DNA of 43,398 bases, taken from the NCBI GenBank assembly GCA_004297805.1, contig SCTJ01000079.1:1-43398 (forward strand), written 5' to 3'. Shown in pieces: positions 24,263 through 32,743 of this stretch. Every line of letters starts with the position of its first letter. The stretch's first letter is position 1. The notes beneath the pieces are model-generated. The model ran no database searches, was not told where the DNA came from, and saw only the letters and a program-made list of their open reading frames with translations. Position numbers and translations under genes: made by a program. Source of the DNA: Patescibacteria group bacterium (GTDB taxonomy: Bacteria > Patescibacteriota > Minisyncoccia > Moranbacterales > SCTJ01).

Positions 24263-24292
24263 AAAACTTGGTTTCCTTAGTTATCTCTGGCC

Positions 24293-24322
24293 AGTATACC
24301 GCGGACTACTTCCGCGCGTCCA
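24293..24322 (-). promoter_or_regulatory. Probable clpB promoter with internal inverted repeat
   Basis: TGGACG (24322-24317), 18-base spacer, TATACT (24298-24293). CGCGGA and TCCGCG (24300-24316, five-base centre) fill the spacer and could be a repressor site. It is not the CIRCE element. Confidence 0.5.
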
Positions 24323-24447
24323 GCACCGCCCGAACGCTCTTTGTTTCACCCCAACTGCTGGCTACATGATTGGGAACTCGAAAAAGGCGTATCCTAACCA
24401 TGCATACCTTGATTTACAAACCTAACGGATAAGTATTCGAACGAAAA

Positions 24448-24630
24448 CTAAGCTTCCATCGAAATCGCCCCAACCGGACAGCTATTCACTGCTTCTTCGC
24501 AATTGCAATCTCCGCAATCCTCGGCGATGACCGTTGATTTTCCGTCTTTAAGCTGAAACACTTGCGGACAGAGTGACTCGCAAGTACCGCAACCGATACA
24601 CAAGTCGTGATCTACTTTTGGCTTGGCCAT
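24448..24630 (-). CDS. Small [4Fe-4S] ferredoxin
   Basis: 60 residues. CIGCGTCESLCP supplies the first cluster motif and CNCEEAVNSCPVGAI the rest, so at least one [4Fe-4S] cluster is expected; the spacing in the middle (EDCGDCNCEE) is of the monocluster Fer4_13/Fer4_19 type rather than the classic 2[4Fe-4S] type. It carries electrons at low potential in the cytoplasm. A CATAAT lies seven bases before the start, so the mRNA is probably leaderless. It stands alone between clpB and the PPIase gene, with no obvious partner enzyme here. Confidence 0.93.
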   Translation of the reverse strand: MAKPKVDHDLCIGCGTCESLCPQVFQLKDGKSTVIAEDCGDCNCEEAVNSCPVGAISMEA

Positions 24631-24730
24631 ATTTTTTATTATGTTTAGTGTTTACTACTTATTACCCTTACTATTGAAAAATATTTCTAACTCACCGTTT
24701 ACTACGCCGCACCCGACCAATCGGACGCAC

Positions 24731-25813
24731 CTAAAACAAAATCGAGGGATCACCGGCCGCATTCTCACGGAGTGTCTTTTCAAATTGCACCATATCCAGA
24801 TCTATAAATTCCACAAACTGCTTGTCAGCCCCCCAACGGAAACCCTTGATGAATATATGCACCGGGATATTCCGCATCTGATCGCCAAGCCAGTCGGCAA
24901 ATTGTTGTTTTTTCACAAATATTTGGCGAATGCGCACCTGTTCGACATCATCTTCAACCTTGCGATCTTCCATCTCAATAACATGAAAACCCAGTGAACT
25001 CTCCAATGGAGCACTGCGCTCACCTTTTTTCAAAGCATAGATGGCTGGTGCAATTTCTGGAGGCAACTGCGATTTAGTAAACCAACCCAGCTCCCCGCCA
25101 GTAGCCACCGTGGCCCCCTCTGAATACTTTGCTACGACTGCCGTGAATTCCTGATCTTGCTGCAAAGCCGCCTCGGCTTCCTTAATTTTAGATTCAGCTG
25201 GCACACGCGTGGCATCTTCCCTTTGAAAAGTCTTGATCAATTCATCTTTATACATTGATGGTCGAACTACTTTTTCTTCAAAATCAGTCACCGTCCAACC
25301 ATACAAGCGCGACAGGTCGGTCGTCACCACCTCGCTGGAACCATTTTCTTCCATCTTGCGCGTCACGCTGTCATGCACCACCTCATCCGCAATCACAATT
25401 CCCCGCTGCCTGGCTAGCACTTCAATGGCCTTGTCTTCGACCATCTTGTTAATCACTTCTCGCGATTTCACTAGCAAGCGTTTCTCACCGTTAGGAGTGG
25501 AGAAGTCAACGCGCCCACCCATTGCTGAAAAGTCCTGATTTTCATAAAACTGTTTGACTGAAGCCACATTCGCATTGTAGTCGCCCAAAGATATCCAAAC
25601 CGACCCAACTTTGGCCGCGGGATATGGCACCACGCGTTCCACTGCCAAAACCAAGCGCCCTTTATTCCCAAAACCATAAGCCGCTATACCCACACCCAAC
25701 ACCACCATGAATAATAGCGCAATCGGAATTCCGATCACCGTGGAAAACTTCACGTGTTTGGGCTCGGATTCAACTTTATCTTTACTCTTTTTAGAACGCC
25801 AGGATGCAACCAT
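24731..25813 (-). CDS. Membrane-anchored parvulin-type peptidyl-prolyl isomerase (SurA/PrsA-like)
   Basis: 360 residues. A charged N terminus, one membrane segment (about 27-47, GIPIALLFMVVLGVGIAAYG), a helical SurA-N-like region (about 60-200) and a parvulin domain (about 210-310) with FTAVVAKYSEGATVATGGELGW, LPPEIAPAIYALKKGERS and LGFHVIEMEDR. It speeds folding of exported proteins outside the cytoplasmic membrane. It is followed on the same strand by the ferredoxin gene and preceded by FtsB-like and micro-membrane genes, 12 bases apart from the former. No SD. Confidence 0.88.
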   Translation of the reverse strand: MVASWRSKKSKDKVESEPKHVKFSTVIGIPIALLFMVVLGVGIAAYGFGNKGRLVLAVERVVPYPAAKVGSVWISLGDYNANVASVKQFYENQDFSAMGGRVDFSTPNGEKRLLVKSREVINKMVEDKAIEVLARQRGIVIADEVVHDSVTRKMEENGSSEVVTTDLSRLYGWTVTDFEEKVVRPSMYKDELIKTFQREDATRVPAESKIKEAEAALQQDQEFTAVVAKYSEGATVATGGELGWFTKSQLPPEIAPAIYALKKGERSAPLESSLGFHVIEMEDRKVEDDVEQVRIRQIFVKKQQFADWLGDQMRNIPVHIFIKGFRWGADKQFVEFIDLDMVQFEKTLRENAAGDPSILF

Positions 25814-25825
25814 GATACGTAGTTA

Positions 25826-26209
25826 TTAGTATTTGAAAAAATAATCCCACCATTTCTGATAATTGGGCCGGGAATCAACTTGAACCCCCGCCACCGCACT
25901 TGTCGGCTGATTTTCCTCACGTAGCGAGGGACTCAGTTTGATGATCGCCACCTGTTCGCCCTCTCGTTGCAAATTCAATTTGTCTTTAGCGGTTTTCTCT
26001 TGATATTCCGGAGTTTCAAAATAGGCAATCTTGTCTCGCAGTTCCTCATTATTTTTGCGGACTCGCTCGGCTTCCTCGCGCATACCTTGCACTTCCGCCT
26101 GAATCTGATGCGTGCGCTTGGCTTCGCGGAGTGCTCGATAAGCCACATAACCTGAGAGAGGCAAACCGACGAACACAATCAGGATAGAAATGATGGTTTT
26201 GCGTCCCAT
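25826..26209 (-). CDS. FtsB/DivIC-like septum formation initiator
   Basis: 127 residues from ATG at 26207-26209. One N-terminal membrane helix (about 5-24, IISILIVFVGLPLSGYVAYR), then a strong coiled coil (about 28-70, EAKRTHQIQAEVQGMREEAE ...) and a short YQEKTAKDKLNLQREGE segment, the conserved FtsB/DivIC end of the helix. This family joins FtsL and FtsQ in the divisome and regulates septal wall synthesis. The C-terminal tail is long and unstructured and ends YQKWWDYFFKY. A 38-codon gene ends five bases upstream. Confidence 0.85.
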   Translation of the reverse strand: MGRKTIISILIVFVGLPLSGYVAYRALREAKRTHQIQAEVQGMREEAERVRKNNEELRDKIAYFETPEYQEKTAKDKLNLQREGEQVAIIKLSPSLREENQPTSAVAGVQVDSRPNYQKWWDYFFKY

Positions 26210-26213
26210 GAAG

Positions 26214-26330
26214 TTAGTATTGCGAGCGGATGAGCGGCGCCAAAGAAAAAGCCACCATCGAAATGACCCCAAGAACTGAGATGATCACCCAGATCACATA
26301 CATTCGCTTTTTGTGTTTGCGTGTACTCAT
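26214..26330 (-). CDS. 38-aa membrane microprotein
   Basis: ATG at 26328-26330, stop TAA at 26216-26214. The product begins MSTRKHKKRMYVIWVIISVL and continues GVISMVAFSLAPLIRSQY: a basic cytoplasmic start and one membrane helix. The reading frame lies directly upstream of the FtsB-like gene (four-base gap), so the two are probably co-expressed. Such tiny basic/single-helix proteins next to ftsB-like genes may take part in division or membrane insertion, but this is inference. No SD. Supported by position, membrane signature and ordinary base composition. Confidence 0.7.
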   Translation of the reverse strand: MSTRKHKKRMYVIWVIISVLGVISMVAFSLAPLIRSQY

Positions 26331-26379
26331 CTCTGACAGTTTAGCAAATTTGTCCACTGAGTACAAGTATAAAAACAAC

Positions 26380-26414
26380 AAGCCCTTGGCCACGGAATTA
26401 CCGTAACCAAGGGC
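26380..26414 (-). terminator. Terminator of the 182-aa GC-rich gene
   Basis: AGCCCTTGG and CCAAGGGCT arms with inner TACGG/CCGTG pairing, then TGTTGTTTTTAT on the minus strand. The first arm begins right at the stop codon of the gene. Confidence 0.85.
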
Positions 26415-26963
26415 TCAGCGAATGGCCGTAAACTGGTCGTGCACAAACTCGTACTGGGTGACGTAGCAGCGTTGGCCGTTGCCATGAAACTGGGCTGAGG
26501 CCGGCAGAGTGACCTTGATCGGGAGGAACGACTGAGTGAGCAGCACCTCCAGCCGCAATCCACCGCCGTCGAGCCTCACTCCCTCAAGTTTCACTCCTGG
26601 TAGGCGCCGCTTGGCCATCGTGATCAGCTGCGACCAGATGAATTCCTGATGCAGCGCGGGGCCACAGAGAGGCAACCGCACTAGCACCGACACCTCGCCG
26701 ATGTGGTCCTTGGGGAACTGCACATCGACCACGAACACCTCAAGTCGCAGCACCTGCTTGCACAGCTTTTCCGAAACCACCTCTGGCCAGTACATCAGGA
26801 TCTGATTGATCTTTTGCCAGGTGAGTCGACGCGTCACGCAGCCAATCCGATGCTCCACCTCCTGAGCAATGGCCACATAGAGCAGGTCGCTGGTTTTCAC
26901 CAATCCCCAACACCTCGGCAGCAGATCCAGAACCGCTCCTCGACGCCTGAGAATCATTGCCAC
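26415..26963 (-). CDS. 182-aa protein, unknown (GC-rich unit)
   Basis: GTG at 26961-26963 is chosen over the ATG two codons later because AAAGGAGGTGAGG is ten bases before it. No signal peptide or membrane helix. The middle is hydrophobic and strand-like (VLRLEVFVVDVQFPKDHIGE, VSVLVRLPLCGP) and the C-terminal part repeats GVRLDGGGLRLEVLL. It might be an alpha/beta enzyme or a binding protein, but no family is recognised. One-gene unit with promoter and terminator between the division gene pair and the remote DGR target. Codon use is less extreme than in the other GC-rich units. Confidence 0.6.
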   Translation of the reverse strand: MAMILRRRGAVLDLLPRCWGLVKTSDLLYVAIAQEVEHRIGCVTRRLTWQKINQILMYWPEVVSEKLCKQVLRLEVFVVDVQFPKDHIGEVSVLVRLPLCGPALHQEFIWSQLITMAKRRLPGVKLEGVRLDGGGLRLEVLLTQSFLPIKVTLPASAQFHGNGQRCYVTQYEFVHDQFTAIR

Positions 26964-27018
26964 GCTCGCCTCACCTCCTTTGGGTTCGTTTTTCCCAAGA
27001 CCATTCTCGGGTTATTCA

Positions 27019-27047
27019 AAATAACACATCTCCGGAGAGACGTGCAA
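27019..27047 (-). promoter_or_regulatory. Promoter of the 182-aa gene
   Basis: TTGCAC (27047-27042), 17 bases, TTATTT (27024-27019). Less close to consensus than other units. Confidence 0.5.
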
Positions 27048-27066
27048 GGACCGACTATGAGACTAT

Positions 27067-28761
27067 CTACATCCAGTCGCTGTCCGGTGCTGGCAGGCGA
27101 AAAATTAATTTTATTCCGGCGTGCCAGGCTCTGTCTATATTGTAAGAATAAATCCCCAGCCCCATCGCCTCACTACTGGTCACAATAAAACAACTTTGTT
27201 TGTTACCATCAGATAAAGGATTCATGGCGATATGCGTGAGTCCACTAGTTGGATGATCTAGACTCACACTTATGGCGGTATCGGCTGGACAAGTCTTTAG
27301 GCCGAGTTGCTCCGCCCTACGATAGACATCATACATGTCCACATCTGGATCGCTATCTGGATAGGCAAAAAATCCCAGGTCCTCCACGGAAAGACGGACC
27401 AGCCTGATCTTTCTCGGTCTTGGAGCAATGACAAACCCATTATCCTCAATCATTCGCCGAGCGTGTACCTCAATCTCAACTTGATTCTCCTCCAATTCTC
27501 TCAGGAGCAGCTCCTTGCCTTTCCCGCCGACTGTCACCTCAAATGACTCGGCCTTGCCTTCAAGTCCATGTTCTTTGGCCCAATGACGAAACTGAGACAC
27601 CGGATTTTCAATCGCCATGTCCAGCCACGCAATCTTGCTCTCTAGATCACTCTGCAATTTATTCACCGCCTCAAACTCTTTAGTCATCTCCACCCTCGAT
27701 ACCGCCGCGTCAAAATCCGCTTTCATCTTTTGGACAGCACTCAGTTCATCAGCGATTTCTTGGCAATTGGGTTGCATAATATAACTGGCTATAAAATCAG
27801 CTACGGGAAATAACCACGCCCTTAAGCCGGCATTGCCAGGACTCCTCTCAGCGATAGCCGCGCCTGCATCGGTAAAAGCGCCAACACTTACTAGCTTACC
27901 ATTGGCAGCCAACCGATTAGTCCACGTGGCCCCATCAGCCAACAGTCTTTGATCGTTTGTGAGCAGATACACCGCAATATCATATATAGCCTCGGCTGGA
28001 GTCTGTCGCGCAAGCTGGTTGATCTGCAGGGCGGACATTTCCTTGGCATATTTCAATCTGCCCCTGCCATCCAGGATTTCACTCAAACCATCATCATGCA
28101 ACCTGACAAACTCCGGATAAGCGAAAGCATAGTCTTCAAATTCTTTGATGGCCTGCTGATAGCGGAACGGCATGGATTGACCAGCGAATACTTCGTCTCG
28201 AATGTAAGCAACGATATTTTGGGTCTGCCGGAAATAGTTTTGTTCAGCCGAATCGGGAATTGTTTTGGCCGAAACTAATGCCCAACGCGGTTGGATTGGA
28301 TCAGCTTCCCAAAATGGTTCGTTGTATTCCAGACTAAAAGTAACTTTGCCATAACCCGCTTGATCAAATTGTTCCCGGAGCGCATCACGGACATTTCTCG
28401 TAGTAAGTGGCTGGCCATATTTATCTTTTCCAATCCGCAAAATCAAAAACTGCCCGAGTTCTTTGGCACGTTCCAGCTCTGCTTTTTTGAAAGGAATCGG
28501 CGGAATGTCTCGAGTCTCCAATTTGAAACCAAACGCCTTCTCAATCGCCTTGGCACCGAGAAAGTCTTGCCCCAGGATAACCTCAGCCTGCTCAAATGAA
28601 ACCAATATCAAATCATGCAGAGAAATTAAATTAATTTCAATTTCTTGTTGGAGCGTTTTGGCCGCCTCCAAATCACCCGCTTTCAGCACCGCATCAAATG
28701 CAGCTTTCACCTTCTGGACAGCACTCAGCTCATCAGCGATTTGTTGGCAATTGGGTGGCAT
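27067..28761 (-). CDS. DGR-type target protein 2 fused to a second family member
   Basis: 564 residues in one frame. Residues 1-328 repeat the plan of DGR target 1: MPPNCQQIADELSAVQKVKA, FGFKLETRDIPPIPFKKAEL, and a C-terminal lectin-like stretch (about 280-322, ANGKLVSVGAFTDAGAAIAE ... AWLFPVADF). At residue 329 a new start-like segment MQPNCQEIADELSAVQKMKA begins without any stop codon, followed by 236 residues with a different C-terminal domain ending IKLIFRLPAPDSDWM. So two neighbouring paralogues have been fused by loss of a stop, or the second is also started internally at ATG 27775-27777. A TATACT lies eight bases before the first ATG. Confidence 0.8.
   Translation of the reverse strand: MPPNCQQIADELSAVQKVKAAFDAVLKAGDLEAAKTLQQEIEINLISLHDLILVSFEQAEVILGQDFLGAKAIEKAFGFKLETRDIPPIPFKKAELERAKELGQFLILRIGKDKYGQPLTTRNVRDALREQFDQAGYGKVTFSLEYNEPFWEADPIQPRWALVSAKTIPDSAEQNYFRQTQNIVAYIRDEVFAGQSMPFRYQQAIKEFEDYAFAYPEFVRLHDDGLSEILDGRGRLKYAKEMSALQINQLARQTPAEAIYDIAVYLLTNDQRLLADGATWTNRLAANGKLVSVGAFTDAGAAIAERSPGNAGLRAWLFPVADFIASYIMQPNCQEIADELSAVQKMKADFDAAVSRVEMTKEFEAVNKLQSDLESKIAWLDMAIENPVSQFRHWAKEHGLEGKAESFEVTVGGKGKELLLRELEENQVEIEVHARRMIEDNGFVIAPRPRKIRLVRLSVEDLGFFAYPDSDPDVDMYDVYRRAEQLGLKTCPADTAISVSLDHPTSGLTHIAMNPLSDGNKQSCFIVTSSEAMGLGIYSYNIDRAWHAGIKLIFRLPAPDSDWM
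27795..27930 (-). other. Probable variable repeat (VR2) of a different template
   Basis: Encodes WTNRLAANGKLVSVGAFTDA and so on up to WLFPVADF. It shares the lectin-like pattern with VR1 (NGKL.SVGAF.DAGA versus DGNLLNFGNANATGA) but differs from the TR at many non-adenine positions, so the TR in this window cannot be its template. Codons at expected variable sites are GCT, AGT, GAG, AGG-like, as if derived from AAY codons. No second TR was found here. Confidence 0.55.
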
Positions 28762-28845
28762 ATACGATTAGTATATCACATTACCCATTGACTCAAAGAC
28801 TGGCATTTCTTGGCAAAAACCCAGCTCCACACACTCCTCCTCGCA

Positions 28846-28879
28846 TTCACACGAACTCACGGCCGTGAGTTAGTGTGAA
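28846..28879. promoter_or_regulatory. Inverted repeat in front of DGR target 2
   Basis: TTCACACGAACTCAC and GTGAGTTAGTGTGAA (15-base arms, one mismatch) with a GGCC centre, 84 bases upstream of the start. Same size, loop length and position as the repeat before target 1, different sequence. Confidence 0.6.
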
Positions 28880-28905
28880 ATTTGATTTCTGTGGTAATGA
28901 CAAAA

Positions 28906-28962
28906 GTATATACACATGTATATACACGTGTATATACATTAGTATAGCATGAGTACGTACCT
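28906..28962 (-). repeat. 57-bp GTATATAC-array repeat, copy 2
   Basis: Identical to copy 1 at 9323-9379 except for two bases between the array tail and GTACGTAC. It ends one base before the stop codon of the rhodanese gene, 144 bases before the start of target 2. Confidence 0.9.
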
Positions 28963-28963
28963 C

Positions 28964-29314
28964 CTAAAGATACATGCCGACCAACTTCTCATCCACTTTC
29001 AGTCCCGCAAAGTGGCGCGCATAGAGTGTCCCCACTCCCCCTGAAAGATTTTTGATAGTTTTTCCGTGCTGGGCCGCTACCAAATTGGCCATCATGCCAC
29101 TGCGCGAACCGCTGCGGCACACAAAGACCACCTCTTTGTGCCAATCGATTTCGTCGAGTCGTTCTTCCACCTCGTTCATCGGAATCAGTTTTGAACCCTG
29201 AACATGCGCCGCGGCAAATTCTTCCGCTTCACGCACATCAATAATCTCCAGCTTGTCTGCAGCCTTTTCGTATAGTTCCTGGAATTCTTGACTGCTGATA
29301 TTTTGCACTGGCAT
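28964..29314 (-). CDS. Single-domain rhodanese
   Basis: 116 residues. IIDVREAEEFAAAHVQGSKL and the active-site loop VCRSGSRS with cysteine 66 as persulfide site are both intact, followed by NLSGGVGTLYA. Rhodanese domains move sulfur from donors to thiol acceptors or act in persulfide signalling, in the cytoplasm. No SD; TATACT about 47 bases before the start may be its promoter. It is directly upstream of the repeat that introduces DGR target 2, but I see no functional link. Confidence 0.95.
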   Translation of the reverse strand: MPVQNISSQEFQELYEKAADKLEIIDVREAEEFAAAHVQGSKLIPMNEVEERLDEIDWHKEVVFVCRSGSRSGMMANLVAAQHGKTIKNLSGGVGTLYARHFAGLKVDEKLVGMYL

Positions 29315-29395
29315 AAAATTAATTTGAAAAGATTATTTTGTACATTTTCCAAGTATACTCTCAGTTATCCCTGGCTTCAAGCCTAACGACTCTGA

Positions 29396-30295
29396 TTATT
29401 TTTCAAAATACCCACTCACATAGCTAGTCACGGTTTTGTCCTGACTGCCAAAATCATTTGATGATTGATTCCGCAATAGCCTAAAGGTATGTTTGGATTT
29501 GCCCAGAAAACCACTCAGTACCCCCATACAAGCGGGACAATCGCAACCAACTTGAGCGGCGTTTTGCGAATCCAAAGATTGCAGCACGGCCATGCTTTTC
29601 TGATCGCTTCGCTGGGCATCAGCTACTGACAAGTTATGCGAAAAATCGCTGCTCACCACCAAAAGCACCTCATCGCCAGCCAACTCACGCAGTCGCTGCC
29701 CAAAAGCCACATATTTCTCCGCCGTAGCCTCTCTACTGATTATCAGCGGAATAATATTCGCATTAGGTAAAACTTTTTTCAGGAACGGTACTTCGGTGTA
29801 GATCGAATGCTCGGCAAAAAACAATGGATTATCCTCCATAACCCCAGGCTCAGCAATCAACCGTTCGCCCAAATCATGATCGGCATCCACCACGCCAAAG
29901 GGGGTCTCCCACCCCAGCAGCGAGGTGGCCGCCAAAACATTTTTGCCTTGCAAACTCTGGAAATGGTCTGGCCCGATCATGATGACTGTCTTGGCATTTG
30001 TGTTGCCCAGACCCGCAAAAAATTCCGCTATCAGACGCTTGGCCAAAAAGTGATGTGGCACAATGCCGGCACGTACCGGATATCCCACTGAATTATCAAG
30101 CCCCGCAAAGGCTTCCGCATAGTCCTGCGGATTACCGAAAAAACTACGCAGCAACACCGCTCGAGACTCGTTTCTGGCCGGCCGATTTTCTGGACCTAAA
30201 GCAGCCGGCTTGTCATGCCAGCCAGTCCACCAAATCCCCGCGGCCGCAAGTGCAACCAACAACAGCAAACCCCAAAGAAATACTTTCCGTCGCAT
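29396..30295 (-). CDS. MEMO-family protein (AmmeMemoRadiSam system protein B), membrane-anchored
   Basis: 299 residues. N-terminal membrane segment (about 5-23, VFLWGLLLLVALAAAGIWW), then the MEMO1 fold: AGIVPHHFLAKRL, TVIMIGPDHFQSL, WETPFGVVDADHDL, FFAEHSIYTEVPFLKKVLPN and VVSSDFSHNLS. The histidine sites that hold iron or copper in related proteins are kept. CDCPACMGVL adds three cysteines near the end. In bacteria the gene usually sits with AMMECR1 and radical SAM genes; those partners are not next to it. The anchor suggests an extracytoplasmic location, possibly in metal handling. Confidence 0.88.
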   Translation of the reverse strand: MRRKVFLWGLLLLVALAAAGIWWTGWHDKPAALGPENRPARNESRAVLLRSFFGNPQDYAEAFAGLDNSVGYPVRAGIVPHHFLAKRLIAEFFAGLGNTNAKTVIMIGPDHFQSLQGKNVLAATSLLGWETPFGVVDADHDLGERLIAEPGVMEDNPLFFAEHSIYTEVPFLKKVLPNANIIPLIISREATAEKYVAFGQRLRELAGDEVLLVVSSDFSHNLSVADAQRSDQKSMAVLQSLDSQNAAQVGCDCPACMGVLSGFLGKSKHTFRLLRNQSSNDFGSQDKTVTSYVSGYFEK

Positions 30296-32692
30296 CTATT
30301 TCATGAGTGGCGTAGTCCAGGTCGGTGCTGCTGGCATCTTGCCTGCCTCGATGCCATAGACCCAACCGCGCCAATCCTGATCCGTCAAACGCTTGCCCAA
30401 TGGATTAGCAAATTCAAAGTAGGAATAAGTCAGACCCTTGGTCAGCCGCGTCCCGTTGGTGTCTTTCACGGCCACGAAGATATAGTTCGGAATGCCATTA
30501 GCCTCATAGAGAATTTGATTATCCGGCACGTCTGTGTGCACATCTGCAATGAGAGCCGAGCGAGCAGAATCTTCGGTCTGATCCTCGCCGGGCAAAACCG
30601 CCATGACTGACTCCAAGTTTCCCGGGGCCAAACGCAACCATTCGAAATCCTCGTCAGAAATATTTTTATTTTCCAACTCGGCAATCGCAATTTTCCTGAG
30701 ATGCTCCAGACTTTCCAAAAGATAGGTACTGCGTCCATCAAACAAGCTATCCAACAAGCCCCGCTCTTTCAAGCCCTCGTGGGTCATCTTAGCCAGTGGA
30801 ATCAGCCGATCAAAAAATTCGATATTGGGTTCCACATAACCCTTCGGTACTGGTGGTATCTCAGCTTCATCGGGGCCGCCGCCACCCATCTCCGCATAGG
30901 ATTGCTTAGCATAGAGCAAAGTGTCGTGTTTCAACTCAGTCCATGATCCGAGCGCGCCTTGCAGATTTTTGGTATTCCAATCGGATTGTTGCATGAATCC
31001 GGGATAACCCACTTTGGATGAATCCTCTTGAAAAAGTGCGCGCAACGTGTGCAGCCATCCCCAATAGATGTTCTGCGTCCAAACGCTTTCAGGCACCGCT
31101 TGAAAGTATTGCTTCAAGCTGGTCATCCGTTTGGCAATTATTCGCTTGGAATCCGGGGCGTTGGCCGCCACCCATTGGTCCACCAATGGATCGGCGGTTT
31201 TGTTGCCCATCGTCGCCATTACCATGAGTGCGGTCGGCATACTCGGCAACGTTTCTCCTGTTTCCGAATCAGCTGTTTCTTGTCCCTGCGTCAGCGTCGA
31301 AAACACGAACGCATCCGGAGTGAATCGCTGCCCCATAAAACGGAAGCCTTTCATCTGCTGTTGTAGCTCAGACTTGCTAGTACTAGCCACACTTTCTCCG
31401 ACTACTGCCGAAGACATAATTTGCGGATTTCCCACTTCCTTGGATTCCTCCTGAATTTTCTTAACCAACGCTTCTCCCGGCGTTACACCCGGATTGGCCT
31501 CGATTATTTTTTGATATTCATAAATACCCAGGTCATCACTCTCGCCCACGAAGAACGCCGTCGGCGCATAGATATCTTCCCAGTCTTTCATTAAATTCAG
31601 CTGCTTCACCAGGAGCGTAATATTCATAGCGTCCCGCGTTAACTCTGGGCTTTTCACCAACAAATTCTGTCGCCCATACCACATCATCGAACGGAAATAG
31701 GTTCGCAGAATTGGGTTTTTGGCGTAGTGGCTGCGCGGCGTGAACTGAGTGTAATCCTCCTTGTAGGCCATACCGTTCAGCGCCTGCAATTGCAGATCTC
31801 CGAAAATGGGTGAGCTGGTCATGTCCGTGCCTTTCATCACCAGCTCTAATTCCTGTTTAGCCAGATCATAGGAAGTCGCTGGCAACTTATCTTTAAATTT
31901 TTCCAAACTAGCTATCACGGCTTCCTTAGCGTCGTCTTGGTTATCCGAAAAATTCTCGTCTTGAAATGAACGACTAGCTGTGTCGAGTAGCGCTGAAGGT
32001 ACAGCGAAATAAGCCGCCAAACGCTGATAGCTTTCCTTCTTGGCATTATCCGTAGCCGCACTCGCACCTGCTACCGCAGCATCCATGAGCGCCGTGCTCA
32101 TTTTTGAAATTCGCGGATAAAATTCTCGCTGCTCAATATATTCAAACTCTTTCTCTAAAAGCCGATGATAGACATGCAACAAATAATCCGAGGTCACAAA
32201 CACTGAATTTTCTGGTTTGCGTTCTGTCGGCAAACTAGACCCACCAATTTTGCCATACAACTCAGACCAATCATCCACCCTGGATGACGACTCATTCGAA
32301 TCTAGACCAAAAAAATCGTCTTGATTCTTGGTGATAAAGAAGTTGCGCTTGTCCAGAGATTCTTTCTGTACGGCACTAAATTGCCAAGTCTGCGCATTCT
32401 CAAAAGAATTTAGATTCCCCAGTTCGCCAGTCGCAATAGCAGCGGACGGAATACTAGGATTATAGCTAGACTTTTGATACTGATAGGCAGGAAAGCTGAA
32501 GCGCTGCCTGACATTAGGCACCCCAGCTGGCGAACCAGCGATTTGCTGATTATCAGGAGCAACCGCTTGCTTAGTCTTGTCCAAAAAGAATCCTACACCC
32601 CAAAAACCAATCAGAAAAACCAGCACGATTACTGGCACTCCAGCCAATACCACCAGTAGTTTACTTTTCCAATCAATTGGTCCGTTGTTCAT
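30296..32692 (-). CDS. DUF3160 family protein, membrane-anchored
   Basis: 798 residues. Membrane anchor about 12-31 (LLVVLAGVPVIVLVFLIGFW), a low-complexity linker, then the DUF3160 domain with VFVTSDYLLHVYHRLLEKEF, YKEDYTQFTPRSHYAKNPIL, RTYFRSMMWYGR and SWTELKHDTLLYAKQSYAEM, all typical of this large family. DUF3160 proteins are exported and mostly helical; their function is unknown. The gene abuts the MEMO gene (no gap), so the two are likely translated together; several CPR genomes have both, so the pair may work on the same surface process. Confidence 0.88.
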   Translation of the reverse strand: MNNGPIDWKSKLLVVLAGVPVIVLVFLIGFWGVGFFLDKTKQAVAPDNQQIAGSPAGVPNVRQRFSFPAYQYQKSSYNPSIPSAAIATGELGNLNSFENAQTWQFSAVQKESLDKRNFFITKNQDDFFGLDSNESSSRVDDWSELYGKIGGSSLPTERKPENSVFVTSDYLLHVYHRLLEKEFEYIEQREFYPRISKMSTALMDAAVAGASAATDNAKKESYQRLAAYFAVPSALLDTASRSFQDENFSDNQDDAKEAVIASLEKFKDKLPATSYDLAKQELELVMKGTDMTSSPIFGDLQLQALNGMAYKEDYTQFTPRSHYAKNPILRTYFRSMMWYGRQNLLVKSPELTRDAMNITLLVKQLNLMKDWEDIYAPTAFFVGESDDLGIYEYQKIIEANPGVTPGEALVKKIQEESKEVGNPQIMSSAVVGESVASTSKSELQQQMKGFRFMGQRFTPDAFVFSTLTQGQETADSETGETLPSMPTALMVMATMGNKTADPLVDQWVAANAPDSKRIIAKRMTSLKQYFQAVPESVWTQNIYWGWLHTLRALFQEDSSKVGYPGFMQQSDWNTKNLQGALGSWTELKHDTLLYAKQSYAEMGGGGPDEAEIPPVPKGYVEPNIEFFDRLIPLAKMTHEGLKERGLLDSLFDGRSTYLLESLEHLRKIAIAELENKNISDEDFEWLRLAPGNLESVMAVLPGEDQTEDSARSALIADVHTDVPDNQILYEANGIPNYIFVAVKDTNGTRLTKGLTYSYFEFANPLGKRLTDQDWRGWVYGIEAGKMPAAPTWTTPLMK

Positions 32693-32743
32693 AACGTTGT
32701 GTTTTTAATAATTGCTAAAATATATAATTATTTTTATGCCCAT

